Positions 23,953 to 31,499 of a stretch of DNA of 31,499 bases are shown piece after piece. The translations under genes were made by a program, and so were the position numbers. Numbering within the stretch: the first letter of the stretch is position 1; each line of letters begins with the position of its first letter. This DNA is from an uncultured Anaerotruncus sp. (GTDB lineage Bacteria; Bacillota; Clostridia; Oscillospirales; CAG-272). The stretch covers positions 1 through 31,499 of the forward strand of contig CAJLZE010000021.1 in the NCBI GenBank assembly GCA_905210995.1, read 5' to 3'. The notes beneath the pieces were generated by a model, which saw only the letters and a list, made by a program, of their open reading frames with translations, was not told the DNA's origin and did not search any database.

Positions 23953-25032
23953 ATGCCCGAGCCATCAGCCGTAATTTCCAAGCTCCGCGAAACCGAGCTG
24001 AAATACCGCCGCCTCGAAGAGCTGCTTTCCGCGCCGGAAACGTTCGCGGATATTCCGCTCTATACACAGACGATGAAAGAATATCGCACTTTGGCGCCGG
24101 TCATGACAAAATACCGTGAATACGTGAGCGTCTCGGCGGAAGCGGACGATGCGGCGGCTCTTTCTCGAGATTCGTCCGACCCGGAGCTGCGCGCGCTTGC
24201 CGCAGACGAGCTTCCGGTGCTGCGCACAAGGCTTTCTCTGCTTGAAAAAGAACTTACGGCACTGCTCATAACGCGCGATCCCAACGACAACAGAAACGTG
24301 GTCGTTGAGATCCGCGCGGGAGCGGGCGGCGAGGAGGCTTGCCTATTCGCCGCAGTGCTTTTCCGTATGTATTCAATGTATTGCGAAAGAGCAGGATTCC
24401 GCGTCTCCGTTGCCGACGCAAACGAAACGGGTCTCGGCGGATATCGTGCACTGACTTTCACCGTCGAAGGTGACGGTGCATATTCACGCTTCAAATTCGA
24501 GTCGGGAGTTCACCGCGTTCAACGCGTTCCGCTCACCGAATCTCAGGGACGCATACAGACCTCGACGGTAACAGTCGCCGTGCTGCCTGAGGCAGATGAG
24601 GTGGATGTTGAGATACTGCCTCAGGATCTTGAATTCGAGTCCTGCAAATCAAGCGGTACCGGCGGTCAGCACATCAACAAAACGGAATCCGCGGTAAGAA
24701 TAACGCACAAGCCGACAGGTATCGTTGTTGAGTGCCAGGAGGAACGCTCCCAGTTCAAAAACAAGGACAAGGCACTGAAGCTGCTTCGCGCCAAGCTGTA
24801 CGATATGAAGCTGCGCGAGCAAAACGACCGGATAGCGGAAACGCGGCGCACCCAGGTCGGCAGCGGCGACCGCAGCGAAAAAATACGCACGTACAACTAT
24901 CCTCAGAATCGCGTCACCGACCACAGGATAGGTCTTACGCTTTATTCTCTCGATTCTTTTCTCAACGGGGATATCGGCGGTATGATCGACGCACTTATAG
25001 CAGCCGATACAGCCGAAAAGCTCCGCGAGTGA
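23953..25032 (+). CDS. prfA: Peptide chain release factor 1
   Basis: Recognises UAA and UAG and triggers release of the finished protein, 359 aa. The GGQ catalytic motif is at 237-239 within GTGGQHINKTES, and the codon-reading PxT motif appears as PLT at 193-195 in RVQRVPLTESQGRIQTS; PxT, rather than SPF, identifies RF1. No Shine-Dalgarno sequence precedes the ATG; it lies one base after the M18 peptidase stop, so translation probably depends on coupling. Read with the 5' neighbours as one operon. Confidence 0.96.
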   Translation: MPEPSAVISKLRETELKYRRLEELLSAPETFADIPLYTQTMKEYRTLAPVMTKYREYVSVSAEADDAAALSRDSSDPELRALAADELPVLRTRLSLLEKELTALLITRDPNDNRNVVVEIRAGAGGEEACLFAAVLFRMYSMYCERAGFRVSVADANETGLGGYRALTFTVEGDGAYSRFKFESGVHRVQRVPLTESQGRIQTSTVTVAVLPEADEVDVEILPQDLEFESCKSSGTGGQHINKTESAVRITHKPTGIVVECQEERSQFKNKDKALKLLRAKLYDMKLREQNDRIAETRRTQVGSGDRSEKIRTYNYPQNRVTDHRIGLTLYSLDSFLNGDIGGMIDALIAADTAEKLRE

Positions 25033-25063
25033 TATACAAATCTTTTTTAAGCAAGGCACAAAT

Positions 25064-26119
25064 ATGTCACAGTCAAATTCAATCAACACCGTTCATATCA
25101 GACTTGACCCCGAAAATTTCGATGATACGCAGCTTCTGCCCGCTGCAGAGGCAATACGGCGCGGTGGGCTTGTGATATTCCCCACAGAGACCGTCTACGG
25201 CATCGGCGGGGATGCAACAAATGCGAGTTCGGCGGAAAAAATATATGCAGCAAAGGGCAGACCGTCAGACAATCCGCTCATAATCCACATTTCCGATCCT
25301 CAGAATGCCGAACCGTACTGCTTCACAACACCGCTTTATTACAAGCTTGCCTCAAGCTTTATGCCGGGACCGCTGACGGTCATAATGAAAAAGAAGGATA
25401 CGATACCGTCGTGTGTGACAGGCGGGCTCGATTCAGTGGCGGTGAGATGCCCGTCGCATCCCGTTGCAAACTCGCTCATCCGTCTGGCGGGTGTCCCGAT
25501 AGCCGCACCGAGCGCCAATATATCCGGCAGACCGTCTCCCACAAAAGCCGAGCATGCATCGCGCGATCTTGACGGAAGAGTAGATTTCATAATAGACGGC
25601 GGTGAATGCCGGTTCGGCGTCGAATCGACCATCGTGCGAATAGACGGAGACGATTCACTCACACTTCTGCGCCCGGGAGCAATAACCTGCGACGCGCTCA
25701 GGTGTGTGGCAAAAACGGTCAATGTTGCCCCTGCCGTGACCGGTATGCTCAAAGCCGATGAACGCCCACTCTCACCCGGCATGAAATACCGTCATTACGC
25801 ACCGTCGAAGCCGCTGAAGCTTGTCGGCGGATCGGAAGCGGACAAGATACGTTTCTTTAGGCACGCACAGGAGACCGAGGACTGCATAATCATATGCTAC
25901 GACGAGCAGGAGCCTTTGCTTCACAGCGGCAAGATAATAACGATAGGTGCGGGATATGACCTCGAAACACAGATGCATCGCATATTCTCCGCACTGCGCG
26001 AATCCGATGATATTACCGCCGATGTGATATACGCCAACCTGCCGGATACAGACGGTCTCGGACTGGCGCTTTACAATCGCCTGATACGCGCTGCGGCGCA
26101 CACCGTTATCAGACTTTAA
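25064..26119 (+). CDS. L-threonylcarbamoyladenylate synthase, Sua5 type
   Basis: Makes threonylcarbamoyl-AMP from threonine, bicarbonate and ATP, the first step of t6A modification of tRNAs reading ANN codons. 351 aa. The YrdC domain has GGLVIFPTETVYGIGGDA, KGRPSDNPLIIHI, FMPGPLTVIM, VAVRCPSHP and PIAAPSANISGRPSPT. The C-terminal Sua5 domain (about 240-351) begins after SPGMKYRHYAP and ends with NRLIRAA. AAGGCAC lies about 7 bases before the ATG. The prfA-Sua5 pairing is common in bacteria. The topoisomerase gene follows 24 bases later. Confidence 0.94.
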   Translation: MSQSNSINTVHIRLDPENFDDTQLLPAAEAIRRGGLVIFPTETVYGIGGDATNASSAEKIYAAKGRPSDNPLIIHISDPQNAEPYCFTTPLYYKLASSFMPGPLTVIMKKKDTIPSCVTGGLDSVAVRCPSHPVANSLIRLAGVPIAAPSANISGRPSPTKAEHASRDLDGRVDFIIDGGECRFGVESTIVRIDGDDSLTLLRPGAITCDALRCVAKTVNVAPAVTGMLKADERPLSPGMKYRHYAPSKPLKLVGGSEADKIRFFRHAQETEDCIIICYDEQEPLLHSGKIITIGAGYDLETQMHRIFSALRESDDITADVIYANLPDTDGLGLALYNRLIRAAAHTVIRL

Positions 26120-26143
26120 CCACAGAGAAAGGTTTTTCACCGT

Positions 26144-28393
26144 ATGGCAAGGAAGAAAAAAAGCACCGACAGCGAACGGATACCGGGCACACAGCCGTCA
26201 GCTCCGGTAATAACACAACTGATAACCGAAACGATAGAAGAAAACTATATGCCTTACGTCATGAGCGTTATCGTCTCACGCGCGATTCCCGCCATTGACG
26301 GCTTCAAACCCGCGCACCGCAAGCTCCTTTACACCATGTATAAGATGGGACTCATGACCGGCGCTCGCATCAAAAGCACGAACGTTGTCGGTCAGACTAT
26401 GCGGCTCAATCCGCACGGAGATGCTGCGATATACGATACGCTCGTCCGCCTAACCCGCGGAAATGCAGCACTTCTTCATCCTTTCATCGACTCAAAGGGC
26501 GCATTCGGCAAACAGTACAGCTCAACTATGGCGCCCTCCGCTCCTCGTTATACCGAGGTAAAGCTTGATAAATTTTCGGCCGAGATATTTTCCGGCATAG
26601 ACAGAAATTCCGTCGAAATGGTCGACAACTATGATGGGACCATGAAGGAACCGACGCTTATGCCGACCACCTTCCCCAACATACTTGTCACGCCGAACAT
26701 GGGCATTGCCGTCGGCATGGCATCAAACATTTGCTCATTCAATCTTGCCGAGGTCTGCGACGGAACGATAGCGCTGCTGCGCAACCCGAAAACAGACACG
26801 GACAAGCTCCTTGACCTCATAAAAGCTCCCGATTTTTCGGGCGGCGGGCAGATCATATACAACCGCGATTCAATGCGCGAAATATACGAGACCGGCTCGG
26901 GCTCCGTGCGGATCCGCGCAAAGTACAAATACGATCCCTCGGCAAACTGCATTGATATACTCGAAATACCGTATTCCACCTCAATTGAGCAGATCATAAA
27001 ACGGATATCCGACCTGATAAAGGAAGGAAAGCTTAAGGAGATCACCGATTTCAGAGATGAGATAGGTCTCACGGGCTTCCGTCTTACGATAGATATACGA
27101 AAGGGCACCGACCCCGATCAGCTCATGGCAAAACTGTTCAGATCGACACCGCTCGAAGATTCGTTCAAATGCAACTTCAACGTGCTTATCGGCTCGGTAC
27201 CGCGCCAGATGGGCGTCAGAACGATACTTGAGGAATGGATAAAATTCCGCATGGAATGCTATTCCCGTGAACTTCGCTTTGACCTTGAACGCAAAAAAGA
27301 AAAGCTTCACCTGCTTCTCGGACTCGGCCGCATACTGCTTGACATTGACAAGGCAATAAAGATAATACGCGGGACGGAAAAAGAATCCGACGTCATACCA
27401 AACCTGTGCGCGGGCTTTTCGATAGATGAAGCGCAGGCCGAATTTATTGCCGACATCAAGCTGCGCAACCTCAACCGCGAATATATCCTCAACCGCATAA
27501 AGGATATAGACGATATACAAAAGGAGATCGCCGATATCGAGGCAACGCTTGCCGACGAGTTCAAGCTCAAAAAATGTCTTGTCTCTCAGCTTACCGATAT
27601 CAAGAAAAAATACGGTCAACCGAGAAGATCCGAGATAATCCACGAACATGAGATAACCGTCGTGGCACCCGAAGTCGAGATCGAAAATTTCCCCGTTCAC
27701 TTCTTCCTTACCTCCGAGGGTTATTTCAAAAAGATCACGGCGCTTTCGCTGCGCGGCAATGATGAACACAAGCTGAAGGAAGGCGATGTGTTGCTCAGTG
27801 AAGCGGAGGGCGACAACCTGACAGACCTGTTTTTCTTTACCGACAAGGCTCAGCTTTACCGCGCACGTGCCTGCGATTTTGACACCTGCAAGGCTTCGGC
27901 TATGGGTGACTTCATTCCCGCAAAGCTCGGCTTTGATCCGGGAGAAAAGCCCATATACATGAAGGTCGGCAACGACTGGAGCGACGAGAGCCGTATGGTG
28001 TTCATCTTTGCCAACGGCAAGGGTCTCCGGGTGCCGCAATCGGTGTACCTGACCAAGGGAAACCGCCGCAAGCTCACCGGTGCCTTCTCGGCAGCATCCC
28101 CCATTGTGGGTATCTTCGAAGAAAGCGACAAGCCCTTCGACATACTGCTTGTGACATCAAACGACCGTGCCGCGGTGATATCCTCCTCGCTCATCCCGAT
28201 AAAGACCACTCGCTCGTCTATCGGAGTTCAGCTTGTGACTCTGCGCGGAGACACGGTAATAAGCGGCGCGTGGCGTGACTTCGGAGATAAATTCGAAAGC
28301 ACAAAGGGATACAAAAAAATAAAGATTCCCGCAACGCCCGTTTTACTTGTTGAAAAGGACCTTGAAAAAATGCAGCTCAAGCTTGATATCTGA
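26144..28393 (+). CDS. Type IIA DNA topoisomerase subunit A (GyrA/ParC-like)
   Basis: The DNA-cleaving subunit of a type II topoisomerase, 749 aa. The winged-helix region has VIVSRAIPAIDGFKPAHRKLLYTMY and GDAAIYDTLVRL, and the active-site segment PSAPRYTEVKL places the catalytic Tyr at residue 136. A long coiled-coil arm follows (about 370-500), then a C-terminal part (about 515-749) with degenerate beta-pinwheel blades. The GyrA-box QRRGGKG is absent, so it is more likely a topoisomerase IV type or a divergent third type IIA enzyme than gyrase. No subunit B gene lies in the window. AGAAAGG lies about 11 bases before the ATG. Confidence 0.92.
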   Translation: MARKKKSTDSERIPGTQPSAPVITQLITETIEENYMPYVMSVIVSRAIPAIDGFKPAHRKLLYTMYKMGLMTGARIKSTNVVGQTMRLNPHGDAAIYDTLVRLTRGNAALLHPFIDSKGAFGKQYSSTMAPSAPRYTEVKLDKFSAEIFSGIDRNSVEMVDNYDGTMKEPTLMPTTFPNILVTPNMGIAVGMASNICSFNLAEVCDGTIALLRNPKTDTDKLLDLIKAPDFSGGGQIIYNRDSMREIYETGSGSVRIRAKYKYDPSANCIDILEIPYSTSIEQIIKRISDLIKEGKLKEITDFRDEIGLTGFRLTIDIRKGTDPDQLMAKLFRSTPLEDSFKCNFNVLIGSVPRQMGVRTILEEWIKFRMECYSRELRFDLERKKEKLHLLLGLGRILLDIDKAIKIIRGTEKESDVIPNLCAGFSIDEAQAEFIADIKLRNLNREYILNRIKDIDDIQKEIADIEATLADEFKLKKCLVSQLTDIKKKYGQPRRSEIIHEHEITVVAPEVEIENFPVHFFLTSEGYFKKITALSLRGNDEHKLKEGDVLLSEAEGDNLTDLFFFTDKAQLYRARACDFDTCKASAMGDFIPAKLGFDPGEKPIYMKVGNDWSDESRMVFIFANGKGLRVPQSVYLTKGNRRKLTGAFSAASPIVGIFEESDKPFDILLVTSNDRAAVISSSLIPIKTTRSSIGVQLVTLRGDTVISGAWRDFGDKFESTKGYKKIKIPATPVLLVEKDLEKMQLKLDI

Positions 28394-28450
28394 CATCATG
28401 CTGTCCGACCGGTGCCCCGGCACCATGAACCCCTTCTCGTTTTACACAAC

Positions 28451-28471
28451 GCACTTTGTCACTCAAAGTGC
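28451..28471 (+). repeat. 8-bp perfect inverted repeat before the coiled-coil gene
   Basis: GCACTTTG (28451-28458) and CAAAGTGC (28464-28471) surround a 5-base loop and end two bases before the AGAAAGG ribosome binding site. No T-tract follows, so it is not a terminator for upstream genes. It could be an operator or a hairpin that modulates ribosome access. An additional short GGTGC/GCACC hairpin precedes it near 28410-28423. Confidence 0.5.
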
Positions 28472-28488
28472 AGAAAGGTATGGTTATT

Positions 28489-29475
28489 ATGATAAAAAAA
28501 CCGGAATTCCTGAAAAAAGCGGCGTCACTTGTGTTGGCTCTTTCGTTTGCCTTCATAACCTCTGTCGCCGTGTACGCGACACTCTCGTATGACAGCTCCA
28601 TAGACCCCGTAGTATCGCTTTCGGGACTGGCGCAGTATGTTCAGGAGAACGTACTGAATCCGCTGCAATCGAGCATTGACGATCTTTCGGCGCGTGTCAG
28701 CGCCATAGAGATCAGCGGTGGCGGAGGCGGCGGAGGCGGCGGACTTGACTCCAATGCCTACAAAGCGCTGATAGCACGTATCGCCGCTCTTGAATCCGGC
28801 TCCAAAGAAAAAGACGCGCGGATATCCGAGCTTGAATCGGCTCTTAACAGCGCTAAGGACGAGCTTGACGGTCGCATAGACTCGGTCGAAAACAGCTATA
28901 CCGAGCTTTCGCGTCAGATATCCTCGGTCAGTGACTCTCTTACCGGTATCAGAAGCAGCATTGAATCGCTAAAAAGAAGCAAAACCAGCATGGAACGTGA
29001 CTTCGCCAATCTCTCCGAAAAATACATCGCCGTGACAAAGTTGATGAACGAGCTTCAGTCCAAGGTCGACGGGCTTACCGGTGAGGGCGGCGGTGTCAAC
29101 GAGCTGCGCGAACAGGTAAAGAACCTTCAGGATACATGGCAGCAACTTCAGTCAAAGGCAGGCGTCATGTACCGTCCCGTATTTGTCGAAAGCGGCAAGA
29201 CCGTTCGTGCAAAAAACGCCGATGAGGGCATTCTCGTCATCGTGCGTTCCGGCTACGCTGTGATCGTTTCGCCGTTCAACACCTCCGGTACGCTTCAGGG
29301 CATCAACGACCTCACTACGGGCGAAGAGCTTTATAACGGTGCCGATGCCCCGCTTATGCACAACCTGCTTATTCCGCGCGGCGCTGCCGACGGACGCGGG
29401 ATACATATCGAAAGCTATGACGGCGCTTATGTCATGATAGGAGGAGAATATGTCATTGTCGACGAAAACGGTTGA
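28489..29475 (+). CDS. Exported coiled-coil protein with polyglycine linker, function unknown
   Basis: A 328-aa protein not assigned to a named family. A signal peptide or membrane anchor spans residues about 10-31. A first heptad-rich helix (about 46-76) is followed by nine consecutive Gly at about residues 79-87, then a long coiled coil (about 92-225) built of LESxL/IxSVENSxxEL-like heptads. The C-terminal domain (about 232-328: VFVESGKTVRAK, GILVIVRSGYAVIV, LLIPRGAADGRGIHIES, YVMIGGEYVIVD) is predicted beta-rich. AGAAAGG lies 10 bases before the ATG at 28489; in-frame upstream starts are too close to it. The last 26 bases overlap the SpoIID gene, whose ribosome binding site lies inside this gene, so the two are translationally coupled and probably work together at the envelope. 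Confidence 0.82.
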   Translation: MIKKPEFLKKAASLVLALSFAFITSVAVYATLSYDSSIDPVVSLSGLAQYVQENVLNPLQSSIDDLSARVSAIEISGGGGGGGGGLDSNAYKALIARIAALESGSKEKDARISELESALNSAKDELDGRIDSVENSYTELSRQISSVSDSLTGIRSSIESLKRSKTSMERDFANLSEKYIAVTKLMNELQSKVDGLTGEGGGVNELREQVKNLQDTWQQLQSKAGVMYRPVFVESGKTVRAKNADEGILVIVRSGYAVIVSPFNTSGTLQGINDLTTGEELYNGADAPLMHNLLIPRGAADGRGIHIESYDGAYVMIGGEYVIVDENG

Positions 29476-31453
29476 TAAAAAACTCACCGGACGTCGCGCC
29501 GCCGGAACGACGGCAGCCACGCTTGCGCTCGCAATGATCTTCGCAACACTTCTTGTGGCAATTTCCTTTGCCGTCAATACATCGGCCGACAATTCCGGTC
29601 TTTCCGAATATGCGATAAGCTCTAACATCAACAGCGACCCCATGTATATCGCAGTCGGTGTAAGATACGGCGCGGATGCTCCATTCTCCGTCGGAATGCT
29701 CTCTCCATACGGCTTCGTTGTGGGTGAGACCGAGATAACCCGCAGCGGCAGGTACTTCTCACCCCTTTACAAGTTGAATTGCGCGACCGTTTATGCAGTG
29801 TGCGATGCAAACCTCAAAATCGGCTACGACTCATGCACCGAAGCATCGAGCGAGAGCGATACCGACATCGGCGGATATCATGTTGAGCTTTACTCAAGCG
29901 GCAACCTTTGGTCAAGGATCGACGAATTCGAGAGTCAGTTCGGCGCTGAATATGACTTCTGTTTCCCCGCTTACATAAACGGCAGCAAAACCGTCCGTGT
30001 CGGAGCATTTGCAAGCTACACCGATGCAGGAGAGGCGGCAGCGTCGATCGCAGATTCGGTATCCGGTTGTCAGGTAAGGATCGCCTCGCCCTCCACCACC
30101 GGCGTCTGCGTTCTTGATGACGGTATGGAAAGCATTATGTTCGAATATGAAGGCGACGAAAATAACTACCTCGGCTTTTCGGCATTTCAGCAGAGCGGTG
30201 CCGATTATGCGTACATTCAGGATACCGCGACCTCCAATGTTTATGACGGCGTATTCTGCTTCCGTCATTATATTGATTCAAGCTGTGACGGTCTTGTGCA
30301 CATAAACATGGTCGAGCTCAATACATATGTTGAGGGCGTTCTTCCCAACGAGATATACACAAGTTGGGATCTTGAAACGCAAAAGGCATTTGCAATAACC
30401 GTTCGTTCTTATTCCGCTATCTGCGTCGGCAGGCACTATTCGTCATACGGTTTCGATATGTGCAGCTTCTCACACTGCCAGAACTACCGCGGCAGACGCG
30501 CTATCATACCTCGCGTGATACAAGCGGTAGCCGAAACCGAAAATCAGGTGATCACCTTCGGGTCAACGATAGTTCAGGGGCTTTATTCGTCAAGCATAGG
30601 CGGCTGGTCTGTCAACCCGCGGTATGTGTGGGGTGGCAACGTCGGCAGTTATCTGCGCTCTCAGGCAACTCCGTGGGAAAAATACTCTGAATACAGTTCC
30701 GGCATGTCGCTCAAGGAAATAACCGCCGCGCAGCTGAAGACCGCCTGCCGCGAATACGGCGAGACGCAGATAAATTCGAATATCGTGCGTGTCGACACAA
30801 CAACTACCGGTGATTCACCGTATATTTACACGATGAAAATGACCGACAGCAACGGTCACACGGCAACGGTCACACGCTGCTCATCTATCCGCTCGCTTCT
30901 TTCGGGGTATGTACGATCCTCGAACCTGACGATAGGAAAAGGCTCTGTGGACTATACATATGAAAAGGTAAAGTCCACACGCATCATCGATCTTTCGGGA
31001 TCCGGGTCGGCGTCTGTCAATGTAAAGACCGGCAGTGGCACCGGATATGTGAATGCGGGAAAATTCAATTTCCTTACCGCATTCGGAAAGGCGCTTCGTG
31101 ACAGTTCAAGCACCCTTCACATCTACACCGAAAACGGAGTTGCACAGGTGAGCGGCGGAGACATCGATATTCCTGTCACTACCGAACCCGATGAAAACGG
31201 AAACTACACAGTCGTATCAAACTACGACAGTTTTCTGATCGTAACTCAGCTTCAGCAGATCCGCGCCACGCACCGCGCATCGTCCTCCTCATCCTTTGCC
31301 ATAGTATCGAAAGGTATGGGGCACGGTGTCGGAATGAGCCAGTTCGGAGCATCCGACCTCGGCGAAGCCGGTGCAACGGCAGAACAGATACTGCTTGCAT
31401 ATTACCCAGGCACAGAGATCAGCGACTACTTTACATTCAAAGCCTCTCACTGA
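29450..31453 (+). CDS. SpoIID/LytB-domain protein (peptidoglycan lytic transglycosylase type)
   Basis: A large 667-aa SpoIID-family protein. A membrane anchor lies at residues about 20-43. A central region (about 140-215; YHVELYSSG, then VRVGAFASYTDAGEAAASI) resembles a SPOR-type peptidoglycan-binding repeat. The SpoIID domain starts near 285 with LNTYVEGVLPNEIYTSWDLETQKAFAITVRSYSAI; Glu301 in PNEI corresponds to the catalytic Glu. Cys338, His342 and Cys343 in MCSFSHCQ match the SpoIID zinc-site pattern. The closing signature GMGHGVGMSQFGA is at 622-634. SpoIID strips peptidoglycan during engulfment; this longer form could be SpoIID itself or a vegetative relative. AGGAGG precedes the start by about 6 bases, inside the upstream coiled-coil gene. 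Confidence 0.92.
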   Translation: MSLSTKTVDKKLTGRRAAGTTAATLALAMIFATLLVAISFAVNTSADNSGLSEYAISSNINSDPMYIAVGVRYGADAPFSVGMLSPYGFVVGETEITRSGRYFSPLYKLNCATVYAVCDANLKIGYDSCTEASSESDTDIGGYHVELYSSGNLWSRIDEFESQFGAEYDFCFPAYINGSKTVRVGAFASYTDAGEAAASIADSVSGCQVRIASPSTTGVCVLDDGMESIMFEYEGDENNYLGFSAFQQSGADYAYIQDTATSNVYDGVFCFRHYIDSSCDGLVHINMVELNTYVEGVLPNEIYTSWDLETQKAFAITVRSYSAICVGRHYSSYGFDMCSFSHCQNYRGRRAIIPRVIQAVAETENQVITFGSTIVQGLYSSSIGGWSVNPRYVWGGNVGSYLRSQATPWEKYSEYSSGMSLKEITAAQLKTACREYGETQINSNIVRVDTTTTGDSPYIYTMKMTDSNGHTATVTRCSSIRSLLSGYVRSSNLTIGKGSVDYTYEKVKSTRIIDLSGSGSASVNVKTGSGTGYVNAGKFNFLTAFGKALRDSSSTLHIYTENGVAQVSGGDIDIPVTTEPDENGNYTVVSNYDSFLIVTQLQQIRATHRASSSSSFAIVSKGMGHGVGMSQFGASDLGEAGATAEQILLAYYPGTEISDYFTFKASH

Positions 31454-31458
31454 TCGGT

Positions 31459-31499
31459 AAAAAAAGCCCAACGGGCTGCCGCGCGATGCGCGGCAGCCC
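31459..31499 (+). terminator. Terminator stem after the SpoIID gene (cut by the window edge)
   Basis: GGGCTGCCGCGC (31473-31484) and GCGCGGCAGCCC (31488-31499) form a perfect 12-bp stem with a GAT loop. Seven A (31459-31465) precede it, giving a T-tract for minus-strand transcripts, so it could act in both directions. The plus-strand T-tract, if any, lies beyond the window. Confidence 0.85.

Overview
The window looks like a chromosomal segment of an uncultured, spore-forming member of the Bacillota, class Clostridia (probably Oscillospiraceae-like). Reasons: strong AAGGAG-type ribosome binding sites, WhiA and a DnaE/PcrA/SecA set of Gram-positive type, a dipicolinate synthase (dpaA) fragment at the left edge, a SpoIID protein at the right edge, and roughly half G+C with AT-rich promoters. 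Almost all of it is ordinary housekeeping sequence. No CRISPR, rRNA, tRNA, phage or IS element was seen, and no gene-free stretch exceeds 300 bases.

Region 1 (1-3243) is the most interesting. After the dpaA 5' end (minus strand) comes a near-consensus promoter (392-420), a 36-residue leader ORF with a dense Met/Cys run (462-572), a Rho-independent terminator (598-633), and then metQ-metN-metI, a methionine ABC importer. This reads as a leader-peptide attenuator for methionine/sulfur amino acid supply, in a place where Firmicutes usually use a SAM riboswitch or a Met T-box. The MetQ lipoprotein is itself circularly permuted: the canonical C-terminal half directly follows the lipobox, and the canonical N-terminal half comes last. 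metN also carries a perfect 15-bp inverted repeat.

Region 2 (3253-10958, minus strand): secA, two multi-pass membrane proteins of unknown function coupled to it, a terminator, a 45-residue Asn/Gln-only-type mini-protein, and pcrA at the end, converging on metI. Region 3 (11121-15010): a DUF4430 lipoprotein with its own promoter and terminator, a class A penicillin-binding protein with a Cys-rich C-terminal tail, and a plus-strand membrane-anchored BofC-like protein.

Region 4 (15016-21206, minus strand): a tightly coupled operon, HAD phosphatase (YjjG type)-murB-whiA-dnaE, with 4-nt overlaps. It diverges from Region 5 (21257-28393, plus strand): coaE, a transglycosylase-fold protein lacking the catalytic Glu, an M18 aminopeptidase, prfA, a Sua5-type threonylcarbamoyl-AMP synthase and a GyrA/ParC-like topoisomerase subunit. 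Region 6 (28451-31499): a secreted or anchored coiled-coil protein with a nine-glycine linker, overlapping a large SpoIID/LytB-type protein, closed by a 12-bp terminator stem at the window edge.
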